Below, one piece after another: positions 8,975-18,477 of a stretch of DNA of 64,000 nt (position 1 is its first letter; every line of letters begins with the position of its first letter). The stretch is from JAMXLO01 sp963832895. GTDB lineage: Bacteria; Pseudomonadota; Alphaproteobacteria; Acetobacterales; Acetobacteraceae. A program made the position numbers and the translations under genes. The notes beneath the pieces were generated by a model. It saw only the letters and a program-made list of their open reading frames with translations, had not been told where the DNA came from and did no database searches. Where the stretch lies: positions 62,001 to 126,000 of the forward strand of contig CAWHVQ010000010.1 of assembly GCA_963832895.1 (NCBI GenBank). The letters run 5' to 3'.

Positions 8975-9733
8975 GTGAACCTGCCACCCGTGAACCCGAT
9001 CATCATCATCCCGGCCCGCATGGCCTCGACACGGTTGCCCGGCAAACCGCTCGCCGACATCCACGGCAAGCCGATGATCGTGCACGTGCTGGAGCGCGGG
9101 CGCGAGGCGGACCTCGGACCCGTCGCGGTGGCATGCGGCGATGCGGTGATCGCCGACGCGGTGCGGGCAGCGGGAGGCCGCGCAATACTGACCGATCCCG
9201 ACCTGCCGTCGGGCTCCGATCGCGTGTTCGTCGCATTGGCCGAGCTCGATCCTGACGGGCGGCACGACGTCGTCGTCAATCTGCAGGGCGACGTTCCCAC
9301 GATCGCTGCGGCGCAGTTGCGCCCGGTGATCGCGCCGTTGGACGATCCGGCCTGCGACATCGGCACCCTGGTGCTGCCGATCGCGTCCGATGAGGAGGCA
9401 AATACCGCATCGTTCGTGAAGGCCGCCTGCGCGTTCGCGGAAGCCCAGGCTGTCGCCCCGGCTTTGTATTTCTCGCGCCAGCCAATCCCGTGGGGAGATG
9501 GGCCGCGCTGGCATCATATCGGCATCTACGCGTATCGCCGCGAAGCGCTCGCCCGCTATGTGGCACTGCCACCATCTCCGCTGGAGATGCGCGAGAAGCT
9601 CGAGCAACTGCGCGCACTGGAGGCGGGTATGCGGATCGGCTGCGCGCGCGTCGACTACGGGCTGTTCGGCGTCGATACGCCCGAGGACCTGGAGCGGGCG
9701 CGCCGCCTGCTCGCCCCGGCCGGCCGCGCATGA
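8975..9733 (+). CDS. kdsB: 3-deoxy-manno-octulosonate cytidylyltransferase
   Basis: Activates KDO as CMP-KDO for lipopolysaccharide inner-core synthesis in the cytoplasm. The 252-residue protein has the nucleotide-binding N-terminus IIIIPARMASTRLPGKPL, the DLPSGSDRV segment and NLQGDVP for CTP/Mg2+ binding, and the C-terminal GVDTPEDLERAR signature. These are all standard for KdsB. It presupposes a Gram-negative outer membrane. The stop overlaps the pheA start (ATGA), so the two are translationally coupled. Confidence 0.95.
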   Translation: MNLPPVNPIIIIPARMASTRLPGKPLADIHGKPMIVHVLERGREADLGPVAVACGDAVIADAVRAAGGRAILTDPDLPSGSDRVFVALAELDPDGRHDVVVNLQGDVPTIAAAQLRPVIAPLDDPACDIGTLVLPIASDEEANTASFVKAACAFAEAQAVAPALYFSRQPIPWGDGPRWHHIGIYAYRREALARYVALPPSPLEMREKLEQLRALEAGMRIGCARVDYGLFGVDTPEDLERARRLLAPAGRA

Positions 9734-10575
9734 CCGGGACGATCGCCTTCCAGGGTGTGCCCGGTGCCTATTCCGACCTTGCCTGCCGCGTCGCCTACCC
9801 GGAGCTCACCACGTTGCCGTGCGAGTCGTTCGAGTCGGCGATGGATGCGGTGCGTGAGGGGCGCGCGGAGCTTGCCATGCTGCCGTGCGAGAACAGCCTC
9901 GCCGGGCGCGTGCCAGACATCCACCACCTGTTGCCGGAATCCGGTCTGTTCGTGATCGGCGAGCACTTCCATCGGGTCGAGCATTGCCTGCTCGGGGTGA
10001 AGGGCGCCACGATCGACGACCTGAAGCGGGCGCATTCGCACACCGTGGCACTGGGCCAGGTCCGCCACAGCCTGCGCCGGCTTGGGTTGACGCCGGTGGT
10101 GCAGGCAGACACTGCGGGCGCGGCCCAGCTTGTCGCGCAGTGGAACCGCAAGGAGGAGGCGGCGATCGCCTCGTCTCTGGCGGCGGAGATCTATGGGCTG
10201 CAAATTCTTGCGGCGAATGTCGAGGACGCCTCGCACAACACGACGCGGTTCTATGTCATGGCGCGCCAGCCGCGGACGCCTGAGCCGACCCAGCCGGAGC
10301 TGATGACGACATTCGTGTTTCGGGTTAGGAACGTGCCCGCGGCGCTCTACAAGGCGCTGGGCGGCTTCGCGACCAATGGTGTGAACATGACCAAGCTGGA
10401 AAGCTACATGCTCGCCGGTCATTTCGTCGCCACGCAGTTCTTATGCGATGCCGACGGCCATCCCGAGCAGCCGGCGCTGCGGCGTGCGCTGGAGGAGCTG
10501 TCGTTCTTCTCCTCCGAGGTGCGGGTTCTGGGCGTCTATCCCGCCGCGCCATTCCGCCGGCGGCAGGGGACGTAA
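9730..10575 (+). CDS. pheA: Prephenate dehydratase
   Basis: Converts prephenate to phenylpyruvate in phenylalanine synthesis. The 281-residue protein has the catalytic domain (FQGVPGAYSD at the start, the TRF motif in NTTRFYVM) and a C-terminal ACT regulatory domain with the ESYM phenylalanine-sensing segment (KLESYMLAG). No chorismate mutase domain is fused, as is usual in alphaproteobacteria. The start ATG at 9730 overlaps the kdsB stop; the longer open frame upstream is kdsB read in another frame. Confidence 0.95.
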   Translation: MTGTIAFQGVPGAYSDLACRVAYPELTTLPCESFESAMDAVREGRAELAMLPCENSLAGRVPDIHHLLPESGLFVIGEHFHRVEHCLLGVKGATIDDLKRAHSHTVALGQVRHSLRRLGLTPVVQADTAGAAQLVAQWNRKEEAAIASSLAAEIYGLQILAANVEDASHNTTRFYVMARQPRTPEPTQPELMTTFVFRVRNVPAALYKALGGFATNGVNMTKLESYMLAGHFVATQFLCDADGHPEQPALRRALEELSFFSSEVRVLGVYPAAPFRRRQGT

Positions 10576-10585
10576 CGCAGGCTGC

Positions 10586-11629
10586 TCACGACTGCTTGCT
10601 TGCCGGCTCCAGCTCATACCGCTTCAGGCGATAGATGATCGTCGAGACGATCCAGCACAGAACGAAAATCCCGACCACGGCAAAGCCAAGATTGCCGATA
10701 CTGTCGTTCAGCGTTCCGACAGCGTCCCAGAACCCCCCGTTCAGCGCGAGCTGGCTGCCGATCAGTCCGAGTGCCTCGACGCCGCCGATCAGCAGAGCGA
10801 TCAGCACCGAGATGGCGGTTATCGTCAAATTGTACCACAGCTTGCGCAGCGGATTGACGAAGGCCCAACCGTAGGCGCCGACCATCAGCACGCTGTCAGT
10901 TGTGTCGACCAGCGCCATGCCCGCGGTGAACAGCGCGGGAAACACCATGGCCTGCCACGGCGACATGCCGTGCGCCGCCTGCGTCGCTGAGATTCCCAGC
11001 AGACCGACCTCGGTCGCGGTGTCGAAGCCCAGGCCGAACAGGAAGCCGAGAGGGTACATGTGCCAGCTTTCCGTGATCGCGCGGAACAACGGACGGAACA
11101 GGCGCGCCAGCAATCCTCGCCCGGCAAGCAGCAGGTTGAGCGCGTCGTCGTTCAGCCTGCCGCCACGCCGCACTTCGCGGAAACTGCACCAGACGCCGCG
11201 CAGAACGACCAGGTTCGCCATCGCAATTGCCAACAGGAACGCCGCCGACACCGCGGTTCCGAAGACGCCGCCGACCTGCCTGGCGGTGTCGAGCCGGTCC
11301 TGCATGGAAGCGGCCATCGCAGCAATCGCCAGTGATGCGAGGACGACGATGGTGGAGTGGCCAAGCGAGAACCACAGTCCGACCATTCGCGGGCGTTTGC
11401 CATCCTGCATCAGCTTGCGGACAACGTTGTCGATGGCCGCGATGTGGTCGGCATCGACCGCGTGGCGCAACCCGAACACCCAGGCCAGCAGCGCGATCCC
11501 GAGCAGCGCGGGACGGTCATGGAACGCTGTCCAGGCCCAGCTCCAGGCGGCAACATTGGCCCCGATCAGGCCGCCATACAGCGGCGCCGATCCTCGAAGG
11601 CCACGAAGCCCGCCGACAAGGCCGCTCAC
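10586..11629 (-). CDS. High-affinity nickel permease, NiCoT family
   Basis: A 347-residue polytopic membrane protein of the NiCoT family (HoxN/HupN/NixA). The defining HX4DH motif is in LRHAVDADHIAAIDN, and later family motifs are present (FSLGHSTIVV, LFGLGFDTATEVGLL). It imports Ni2+ for the hydrogenase active site. The GTG start at 11629 overlaps the hypB stop as GTGA; the longer open frame lies inside hypB. As last gene of the hydrogenase block it couples nickel uptake with HypA/HypB nickel delivery. Confidence 0.9.
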   Translation of the reverse strand: MSGLVGGLRGLRGSAPLYGGLIGANVAAWSWAWTAFHDRPALLGIALLAWVFGLRHAVDADHIAAIDNVVRKLMQDGKRPRMVGLWFSLGHSTIVVLASLAIAAMAASMQDRLDTARQVGGVFGTAVSAAFLLAIAMANLVVLRGVWCSFREVRRGGRLNDDALNLLLAGRGLLARLFRPLFRAITESWHMYPLGFLFGLGFDTATEVGLLGISATQAAHGMSPWQAMVFPALFTAGMALVDTTDSVLMVGAYGWAFVNPLRKLWYNLTITAISVLIALLIGGVEALGLIGSQLALNGGFWDAVGTLNDSIGNLGFAVVGIFVLCWIVSTIIYRLKRYELEPASKQS

Positions 11630-12531
11630 ACCGCGTTGTCCGCAGGTGCCAGTCCGGTCGCACCGGGCAATTCCTGCTGCCCGACCAACTCGCGGCGCAA
11701 CCACTGATACCACGCCTCGATGCCCTCGCCGGTCTCGGCGGACACGCACAGCACCCCGATGTCGGGATTGACCTCGCGCGCGTACGCGATGCAGCGATCG
11801 ACATCGAAACGGACATGCGGCAGCAGATCGATCTTGTTGATCAGCATCAGCCGGCAGGCCCGGAACATGTGCGGATACTTGATCGGCTTGTCCTCGCCCT
11901 CGGTCACCGACACCACCACCACCTTGGCCCGCTCGCCGAGATCGAACAGCGCCGGGCAGACCAGGTTGCCGACGTTCTCGATCAGCACCAGCGAACCGGG
12001 CGGCGGTCTGAGCTGCTGCATGCCGCGCGCCAGCATGTCCGCCTCGAGATGGCAGCCGGTGCCGGTGTTGACCTGAATCACCGCGCAGCCCGTGGCGCGG
12101 ATGCGCTCGGCATCGTTGGTCGTGGCCTGGTCGCCTTCCACCACATAGATACCCATTTCGTCGCGCAGCGCGCGGATGGTGCGTTCCAACAGGCTCGTCT
12201 TGCCCGATCCGGGGGAGCTCATCAGGTTCAGTGCCAGTACCTCGCGGCCCTCGAACCAGCCGCGGTTGCGTTCGGCCAGGGCCTGGTTCTTGGCCAGAAT
12301 CTCCTGCTCCAGGGCGATGGTGCGGCCGTGCATGCCGGCATGCAGCGCGGCGCGCGGGTCGCCATGCGTATGGCCATGGTCATGCAGGTGGCCATGATCG
12401 TGGTCGTGGTCATGATCGTGCGGGTGCGCGTGGTCATGGCTGTGGGTATGTCCGTCGGAGCCATGCGTATGAGCACCCGGCATCGTGTAGCGAACGTCGT
12501 CATTATCCGAGCAGCCGCAGGTGGTGCACAT
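11626..12531 (-). CDS. hypB: Hydrogenase nickel incorporation GTPase
   Basis: GTPase that, with HypA, inserts nickel into the hydrogenase large subunit. With the ATG at 12531 the protein (301 residues) begins MCTTCGC, the N-terminal high-affinity nickel site of HypB, which decides the start against the in-frame GTG one codon earlier. Residues 20-57 are a polyhistidine stretch with about 17 His, a nickel store as in HypB of rhizobia. The G domain follows: Walker A SSPGSGKT, switch residues, NKID. The stop overlaps the nickel permease start, and the start shares a base with the hypA stop (TGATG). Confidence 0.95.
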   Translation of the reverse strand: MCTTCGCSDNDDVRYTMPGAHTHGSDGHTHSHDHAHPHDHDHDHDHGHLHDHGHTHGDPRAALHAGMHGRTIALEQEILAKNQALAERNRGWFEGREVLALNLMSSPGSGKTSLLERTIRALRDEMGIYVVEGDQATTNDAERIRATGCAVIQVNTGTGCHLEADMLARGMQQLRPPPGSLVLIENVGNLVCPALFDLGERAKVVVVSVTEGEDKPIKYPHMFRACRLMLINKIDLLPHVRFDVDRCIAYAREVNPDIGVLCVSAETGEGIEAWYQWLRRELVGQQELPGATGLAPADNAV

Positions 12532-12860
12532 CACGCGACCTCCATTTCCCTGATCCTCAGTTCCTCACCGGCAATCACGCGAAGGTTTGCGCTGCCGCAG
12601 GCGCAGCGGCCGACCAGTTGCACCAACGATACCTCACCGTCGCAGTCGCGACACACCGCGCGCCCGGGCGTCTCGACAATCTCCAATGCGGCGCCCTCGA
12701 GCACGGTGTTCCTGGCGCAGACATCGAAACAGAAGCGCACCGCATCGGGCATAACCGCGGACAACTGGCCGATCTCCAGCCGCACCCGGGTCACGCGCGC
12801 ATCCCCTGCGCGCTCGGCGCAGATCTCCACAATCCCGCTGGCGATGCTGAGTTCATGCAT
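12531..12860 (-). CDS. hypA: Hydrogenase nickel metallochaperone
   Basis: A 109-residue HypA. The N-terminal MHE supplies the His2 nickel ligand. The zinc site is formed by two Cys pairs: CRDC near residue 70 and CAC near residue 86 (C-x-C rather than the usual C-x2-C). It hands nickel to HypB and the hydrogenase precursor. Lies 12 bp after hypE and abuts hypB, within the hypDEAB order. Confidence 0.93.
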   Translation of the reverse strand: MHELSIASGIVEICAERAGDARVTRVRLEIGQLSAVMPDAVRFCFDVCARNTVLEGAALEIVETPGRAVCRDCDGEVSLVQLVGRCACGSANLRVIAGEELRIREMEVA

Positions 12861-12872
12861 CGCATCGCATCG

Positions 12873-13940
12873 CTAACAGATCCTCGGCAGCTGCTCGCCG
12901 ACCAGCATGTCGACGATGCGTTCGCCGCCGAACACGGTGTGCAGCACCACCATGCCGTTGGGGCGTTCGGTCACCTCGCCGATCGCCACCGCACCCGCAC
13001 CGGCGGGATGCGCACGCATCGCTGCCAGCACACGATCGGCGTCGGTCGCGGCTACCACCGCCACAAGCTTGCCCTCGTTGGCCAGATACAGCGGATCGAG
13101 ACCAAGGATTTCGCAGGCTCCCTTGACCTCCTCACGCAGCGGCAGCGCATCCTCGCGGATGCGGATGCCGACGCCAGAAGTTTGCGCGAACTCGTTCAGC
13201 ACGGTGGCAATGCCGCCGCGCGTTGCATCGCGCAGGCAGTGGATCGACGGGCACACCGCCAGCATCGCCGCCACCAAACCGTCCAGCGGCTGGCAGTCGC
13301 TCGATACATCGGCCTCAAGGGCCAACTGATTGCGCGCGATGAGAATGGCGGTGCCATGGTCGCCCAGCACGCCGTTGACGATCACCACATCGCCCCGGCG
13401 CGCCTGGTCCGCCGAGATCGCCACGCCGCGCGGCACGACGCCGATCCCTGCTGTGTTGACGAACAGCTTGTCGGCGGCGCCGCGCTCGACCACCTTGGTG
13501 TCGCCTGTCACGATGGCTACACCGGTCTGATCAGCGACGCGCTTCATGCTAGCAACCACGCGGCGCAGGATCTCGACGTCGAGACCTTCCTCCAGCACCA
13601 TGCCGCACGACAGGAACAACGGCCGCGCGCCGCACATCGCCAGATCGTTGACGGTGCCCGCCACCGCGAGCGTGCCGATATCACCGCCAGGGAAGAACAG
13701 CGGATCGACCACATAGGTGTCGGTGGTGAACGCCAGCCGGTCGCCATGCCTAGCCAGATCGGTGAGAGGGATACGCGCCTGGTCCTCGAGCGCGCCAAGC
13801 ATGGGATTGTCGAACCCCGGGACGAACACGTCCTCTATCAGCGCACGCATCGCCTTGCCGCCGCTGCCGTGCGACATGTTGATGCGCGCGTCGCGCACTG
13901 TGCCGCCGCGTCGCGCGCCGGTTGGTGCCGGAACGTTCAT
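12873..13940 (-). CDS. hypE: Hydrogenase carbamoyl dehydratase
   Basis: A 355-residue HypE of the PurM/ThiL fold. It dehydrates the carbamoyl group passed from HypF to make the cyanide ligand of the active-site iron. The carrier is the C-terminal cysteine, and the protein indeed ends PRIC, so the functional terminus is intact. The conserved MSHGSGGKAM near residue 22 binds ATP. The start ATG at 13940 overlaps the hypD stop. Confidence 0.95.
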   Translation of the reverse strand: MNVPAPTGARRGGTVRDARINMSHGSGGKAMRALIEDVFVPGFDNPMLGALEDQARIPLTDLARHGDRLAFTTDTYVVDPLFFPGGDIGTLAVAGTVNDLAMCGARPLFLSCGMVLEEGLDVEILRRVVASMKRVADQTGVAIVTGDTKVVERGAADKLFVNTAGIGVVPRGVAISADQARRGDVVIVNGVLGDHGTAILIARNQLALEADVSSDCQPLDGLVAAMLAVCPSIHCLRDATRGGIATVLNEFAQTSGVGIRIREDALPLREEVKGACEILGLDPLYLANEGKLVAVVAATDADRVLAAMRAHPAGAGAVAIGEVTERPNGMVVLHTVFGGERIVDMLVGEQLPRIC

Positions 13941-15079
13941 CCGCTGGCATCCGCAGCGACGAGCGGCATGTCGGTCCGGCCGTAGTTGTAGTAGGCCGCG
14001 CAGGCACCCTCGGTGGAGACCATCAATGACCCCAGCGGGGTTTCAGGCGTGCAGGCGGTGCCGAACACCTTGCATTGGCGCGGCTTGATGACGCCCTTCA
14101 GCACCTCGCCGCACTGGCACGCCTTGGGATCGGCTATCCTGACGTTGGGCACATCGAATTTCCGTTCCGCATCGAACGCGGCATAGCGATCGCGCAGCCG
14201 CACGCCGGAATGATCGATCGAACCCAGGCCGCGCCACTCGAAGAATTCGCGCAATTCGTAGACCTCGTGGATCGCCGCGAGCGCGTTCGGATTGCCATGC
14301 GTCGGAACAACGCGGCCATATTGGTTCTCGACCTCGCAGCGGCCATCGTCGATCTGCTTCAGCACCATCCAAAGCGCATGTAGCACGTCCAACGGTTCGA
14401 ACCCGGCGATGGTGATCGGCTTGTGATAGTGTCGGGTTACGAACTCGTAGATCGTGGTGCCGATCACCATGCTGACATGACCAGGTCCAAGGAACCCATC
14501 GAGATGCAGGTCGGGCAAGTCCAGGATCGCCTTGATCGTCGGAATGATCGTGATGTGGTTGCAGAACAGCGAGAAGTTCCTGACGTCCTCCCGTCGCGCC
14601 TGGATCACTGTCATGGCGGTGCCTGGCATCGTGGTCTCGAAGCCTAAGCCGAAGAAGATAACCTCCCGATCCGGGTTTTTCCGCGCGATCGCCAGCGCGT
14701 CGAGCGGCGAGTAGACCATGCGCACATCCGCACCGTCCGCCTTCGCCTTCAGCAGGCTTTTGCGCGATCCTGGCACCCGCATCGCGTCGCCAAACGTGGT
14801 GAAGATCACCTCCGGCCGTTCGGCGAGCGCCACGCAATCGTCAACGCGCCCCATCGGCAACACGCAGACCGGGCAGCCAGGACCGTGCACGAACTCCACC
14901 TCGTCCGGCAGCATCTGCTGAATACCGTAGCGAAATATTGAGTGCGTGTGCCCGCCGCACACTTCCATGATCTGCAGTGGTCGCGTCCGGTTCCGCGTGA
15001 CGGCCGCGCTCAACCTGCGGATCTCGCCCAGCAGCACACGCGCCTTCACCGGATCGCGAAACTCGTCGACGTATTTCAT
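13937..15079 (-). CDS. hypD: Hydrogenase Fe(CN)2CO assembly scaffold
   Basis: An Fe-S protein that with HypC assembles the Fe(CN)2CO unit. The 380-residue protein has the HypD hallmarks: MEVCGGHTHSIFRYG, the HGPGCPVCVLP motif, and the GFETTMPGTA segment. A C-terminal Cys set (CQCGEVLKG, CKVFGTACTPETPLG) is consistent with the [4Fe-4S] site. The ATG at 15079 overlaps the stop of the SIS gene (ATGA); the longer open frame upstream is that gene read in another frame. Confidence 0.95.
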   Translation of the reverse strand: MKYVDEFRDPVKARVLLGEIRRLSAAVTRNRTRPLQIMEVCGGHTHSIFRYGIQQMLPDEVEFVHGPGCPVCVLPMGRVDDCVALAERPEVIFTTFGDAMRVPGSRKSLLKAKADGADVRMVYSPLDALAIARKNPDREVIFFGLGFETTMPGTAMTVIQARREDVRNFSLFCNHITIIPTIKAILDLPDLHLDGFLGPGHVSMVIGTTIYEFVTRHYHKPITIAGFEPLDVLHALWMVLKQIDDGRCEVENQYGRVVPTHGNPNALAAIHEVYELREFFEWRGLGSIDHSGVRLRDRYAAFDAERKFDVPNVRIADPKACQCGEVLKGVIKPRQCKVFGTACTPETPLGSLMVSTEGACAAYYNYGRTDMPLVAADASG

Positions 15080-15765
15080 GACGCCGCCCCACTTTTCAAA
15101 CCACCGCGGTCCTCGGCCATCAGCGTGTGCACCAGATCCCACAGGATGTGATAGATCGCCACATGCGTCTCCTGGATCCGGTGGATGCTGTCGCTGCGCA
15201 CCACCAGACAATGATCCAGACCGCCGTCGCGCGCCATCTTGCCGCCGTCGTTGCCGGTGAAGCCGATCGTGATCAGGCCGAGTTCCTTGGCCTTGGCGAA
15301 TGCGGCCAGCAGATTTTCGGAACTGCCACTGGTCGAGAATCCGACAAGCCCATCGCCTTGATTGGCCTGCGCGATCAACTGGCGGACGAAGACGTGGCCG
15401 AAGCCGACATCGTTGCCGACCGCGGTCAACATCGCGATGTCGGCTGTCAGGTTGATCGCGGTCAGCGCCGGTCGCCCCGCGGTGACCGGATGCTGGAACT
15501 CCACCGCGAAATGCGCGGCATCGCAGCTCGATCCGCCATTGCCCATGCTGAACAGTCTGCCGCGACGGCGATATACGCCGGCCATGGCTTCCGCCGCCGC
15601 GACAACGGCAGCCGCATTTTCCGCGAAGAAACGCTCCTTCGCGGCGTTGCTGTCGCGCGCCTTCCGATGCACCGATTCAAGCAACGTGCCGCGCAGCCGA
15701 ACCGCATCCTGCTTGTCCCCGTGGAGGAACGGATACAGGTCCTGCAGCGCGCGGCCCTCTGTCAT
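15076..15765 (-). CDS. SIS-domain protein, phosphoheptose isomerase-like, within the hyp operon
   Basis: A 229-residue SIS-fold sugar-phosphate isomerase-type protein resembling GmhA (sedoheptulose-7-phosphate isomerase). The phosphate-binding motif is MGNGGSSCDAAHFAVEF, and the second SIS motif is GFSTSGSSENLLAAF. The start chosen (15765) lies 13 bp after hypC; the longer open frame overlaps hypC. Its stop overlaps hypD (ATGA), so it is embedded between hypC and hypD. True GmhA serves LPS heptose synthesis, but no other heptose gene is here. A role in hydrogenase maturation is implied by position alone; the reaction is unknown. Confidence 0.8.
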   Translation of the reverse strand: MTEGRALQDLYPFLHGDKQDAVRLRGTLLESVHRKARDSNAAKERFFAENAAAVVAAAEAMAGVYRRRGRLFSMGNGGSSCDAAHFAVEFQHPVTAGRPALTAINLTADIAMLTAVGNDVGFGHVFVRQLIAQANQGDGLVGFSTSGSSENLLAAFAKAKELGLITIGFTGNDGGKMARDGGLDHCLVVRSDSIHRIQETHVAIYHILWDLVHTLMAEDRGGLKSGAAS

Positions 15766-15778
15766 GACGCGGGCTTCC

Positions 15779-16060
15779 TCATGCGGATTCTGAGCGGCGC
15801 ATGGCTTCCATCTCTGCCTGCGCCTCACCCAGTTCATGCAGCAGTTCCAACGTGCGCGCTGCCTCGTCCTCGTCGATGCGGCTCATGGCGAACCCGACAT
15901 GCACCAGCACCCATTCGCCGACGTAAGACGCCGGCTCCCGCCCCTCCGTCGCTATGAAGCTGATGTTGATCGGCCGGCGCACGCCGCCGACGTCAACGAT
16001 CGCAAGATTGCTGTTGGTATCGGAGATCTCGACGATGCGTCCGGGAATGCCTAGGCACAT
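15779..16060 (-). CDS. hypC: Hydrogenase maturation chaperone
   Basis: A 93-residue HypC/HupF-family chaperone. The N-terminal MCLGIPGRIVE contains the essential Cys2, which binds the Fe(CN)2CO intermediate with HypD and carries it to the large subunit. An acidic, alanine-rich C-terminal helix follows. The start overlaps the hypF stop by 10 bp, which favours translational coupling. Confidence 0.94.
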   Translation of the reverse strand: MCLGIPGRIVEISDTNSNLAIVDVGGVRRPINISFIATEGREPASYVGEWVLVHVGFAMSRIDEDEAARTLELLHELGEAQAEMEAMRRSESA

Positions 16061-18477
16061 GGCGTGCTTCCTCGTTGTGCGGTGCCGCGCGGGATCGCCC
16101 GTGCGGCGGCGATTGCCGCCTGGCCGAGCGCGAGTCCGCCATCGTTGGCAGGCACCTGTGCGTGTGTGAGTACGCCCAGGCCGAGTGCTTCCAGCCGGTC
16201 TATCAGCAGCTCGAGCAGCACGCGGTTCTGCAATACGCCGCCGGACAGCGCGACAGTCGTGACCGGGGGATCGCGCTGCCGAAGCTTGTCAACCATGCGT
16301 GCGATCACCGAGGCAAGCCCCTTGTGGAACCGCGCGGCGATCACCGGCACCGGCGTGTCCTCGATCAGATCGCCAAGCAGCGCCTGCCACATCGGCAACG
16401 GCTCAACGTACGGCAGGTTGCTGGCTTTGAGCCGAGGAATTGCGAACGGATAGGCGAGACGCTCGTCCTCGTGCGCGAGAGTGTGCGCGTCCACCAGCGC
16501 CTCGAACTCCACGGCCGCCTGGCCTTCGTATTCAGCGCGTTCGGGACAAACGCCTGCCGCCGCTGCCGCCGCATCGAACAGGCGACCGCACGAGCTTGCC
16601 AGCGGGCTGTTGACGCCGCGCGCGATCATGCGGTCGAGAACCGCGCGCGGCTTCATCTGCAGGAACCGGTAAAGCGGCAGATCGGCATAGTCCATCGCAA
16701 ACCGTGCCCAGCCCATCTCAGCCGTGAGATGCGCATAGGTATTGCGCCAGGGTTCGCGGATCGCCTGGGCGCCCCCCAACATGGCGACCGGCTTGAACGT
16801 CGCCAGCCGTTGGCAGTCGCGGTAGTCGGCCAGCAGGAATTCGCCGCCCCACAGCGTGTCGTCGAGGCCGTAGCCAAGGCCATCCAGGGCCACCCCGATC
16901 ACCGAGGCTCCGTTCAGGGCGATGCCATTCTCCGCGAGGCAGGCGGCGATATGGGCATGATGGTGCTGCACTTCCGCCAGGTCCGCCGCCTGCCGCTCGG
17001 CAAGATCGCGACCCAGCTTGGTGGACAGATACTCGGGATGGCGATCGACCGCGACGATCGTCGGCGCGTGCTCGAACAATCGCTGATACGCCTCGATCGA
17101 CTGTGCGTAGTCGGCGAAGGTCCTGGCGTTCTCCAGATCGCCCATGTGGTGCGACAGAATGGCCTGGCCGTCGCGTAGCAGGCAGAATGCGCCTTTGAGC
17201 TCGCCACCCATGGCAAGGACCGGTGGTGCGGCGGCGAAGCCGTCCGGCAGAGGTATGGGTGCCGGCGCGTAACCGCGTGCGCGCCGCATGATGCGAGGCT
17301 TGCCGCCGATGATGCGCACGATGGAGTCATCGACCCGTCGCGCGATGTCGCGGTCGTGCATCAGGAAATAATCGGCGATGTCGCCGAGTGTCTGTCGTGC
17401 CTCCGCGTTGCCGATGCATTGCGGCTCGTCGGACAGATTGCCGCTGGTCAGCACGATCGGCCGATCCATTCGCCGCAGCATCAGGTGGTGCAGCGGTGTA
17501 TTCGGCAGCATCACACCAAGCGTGCCAACGCCGGGCGCGATCGTCTCGACAACTCGTCGGCCATCGGCGCGTGGTTTGACGATCACGATAGGGGCGGCGG
17601 CGCTGCTCAAGGCACCCGCCTCCTGCGCGTCGATGTCGCACCAGGCGCGCGCAACATCGATATCACGCACCATCAGCGCGAGCGGCTTGCGCGGCCGGCG
17701 CTTTCGTTCGCGCAGACGGGCCACAGCCTCGGGGTTGGTCGCATCGCAAGCGAGCTGGAAACCGCCGAGCCCCTTGGTCGCCAGGATCTGGCCGCGCATC
17801 AGCAACGTCGCCGCGCCATCGACGTCGTCCAATGTGCTGATGGCGTCCAAGGCAAGCGGGCGGCCATCGCCGCGCTCCAGCCACGCGCGCGGCCCGCAGA
17901 CGTGGCAGGCGATCGGCTGTGCGTGGAAGCGGCGGTCGCCCGGCGCCTCGTATTCGGCCGCGCAGGCCGGGCAGAGACCGAACCTTCGCATCGTGGTGAC
18001 TTGCCGGTCGTAGGGAAGCGCCTCGATGATCGACAGACGCGGTCCGCAATGGGTGCAGTTGGTGAACGGATAGCGATAGCGCCGATCGAAGGCGTCGAAC
18101 ACCTCGGCGCGGCATTGTGGGCAGGTCGCCGCGTCGGGCACGATACCGGTGCGTGCCCGGGTCGGAATACTGTTGATGATGCGAAACGCGGTGTCGTCCG
18201 GCGATGGCGCGCTTGCAGTGCGCTCGATCCGGTCAATCCGCGCCAGCGGCGGGGCCTCATTCGCCAGACTATCGATCAGTCGCTCGATGGTTATTGCTGA
18301 GCCGCGCAGTCGAATGATAACGCCGTCGCCGTCGTTGGCGACCCAGCCACGCAGTCCGCAGCGGCGCGCCAGGAGCCACACGGTCGGTCGGAAGCCGACG
18401 CCCTGAACCAGACCGCGCACGCGGATCAGTTCGGCGACGTCCCGATTATCGGCCAACGGATCCGCCAGCTTGTTCAT
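16051..18477 (-). CDS. hypF: Hydrogenase carbamoyltransferase
   Basis: An 808-residue HypF that makes thiocarboxamide on HypE from carbamoyl phosphate. Domains in order: acylphosphatase (VRGLVQGVGFRP, about residues 20-105), two zinc fingers with CPQC, CTHCGP, CPAC and CHVCGP (about 120-215), YrdC-like ATP domain, and the Kae1-like transferase domain (HHAHIAA metal site, ALSGGVLQN near the C-terminus). The ATG at 18477 overlaps the NHL gene stop; the longer open frame upstream lies in that gene. The length is normal for the family. Confidence 0.95.
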   Translation of the reverse strand: MNKLADPLADNRDVAELIRVRGLVQGVGFRPTVWLLARRCGLRGWVANDGDGVIIRLRGSAITIERLIDSLANEAPPLARIDRIERTASAPSPDDTAFRIINSIPTRARTGIVPDAATCPQCRAEVFDAFDRRYRYPFTNCTHCGPRLSIIEALPYDRQVTTMRRFGLCPACAAEYEAPGDRRFHAQPIACHVCGPRAWLERGDGRPLALDAISTLDDVDGAATLLMRGQILATKGLGGFQLACDATNPEAVARLRERKRRPRKPLALMVRDIDVARAWCDIDAQEAGALSSAAAPIVIVKPRADGRRVVETIAPGVGTLGVMLPNTPLHHLMLRRMDRPIVLTSGNLSDEPQCIGNAEARQTLGDIADYFLMHDRDIARRVDDSIVRIIGGKPRIMRRARGYAPAPIPLPDGFAAAPPVLAMGGELKGAFCLLRDGQAILSHHMGDLENARTFADYAQSIEAYQRLFEHAPTIVAVDRHPEYLSTKLGRDLAERQAADLAEVQHHHAHIAACLAENGIALNGASVIGVALDGLGYGLDDTLWGGEFLLADYRDCQRLATFKPVAMLGGAQAIREPWRNTYAHLTAEMGWARFAMDYADLPLYRFLQMKPRAVLDRMIARGVNSPLASSCGRLFDAAAAAAGVCPERAEYEGQAAVEFEALVDAHTLAHEDERLAYPFAIPRLKASNLPYVEPLPMWQALLGDLIEDTPVPVIAARFHKGLASVIARMVDKLRQRDPPVTTVALSGGVLQNRVLLELLIDRLEALGLGVLTHAQVPANDGGLALGQAAIAAARAIPRGTAQRGSTPCA

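Noticed and set aside
12531..12534. GTG at 12534 as hypB start
   Set aside because: The ATG one codon later gives the conserved MCTTCGC N-terminus of HypB.
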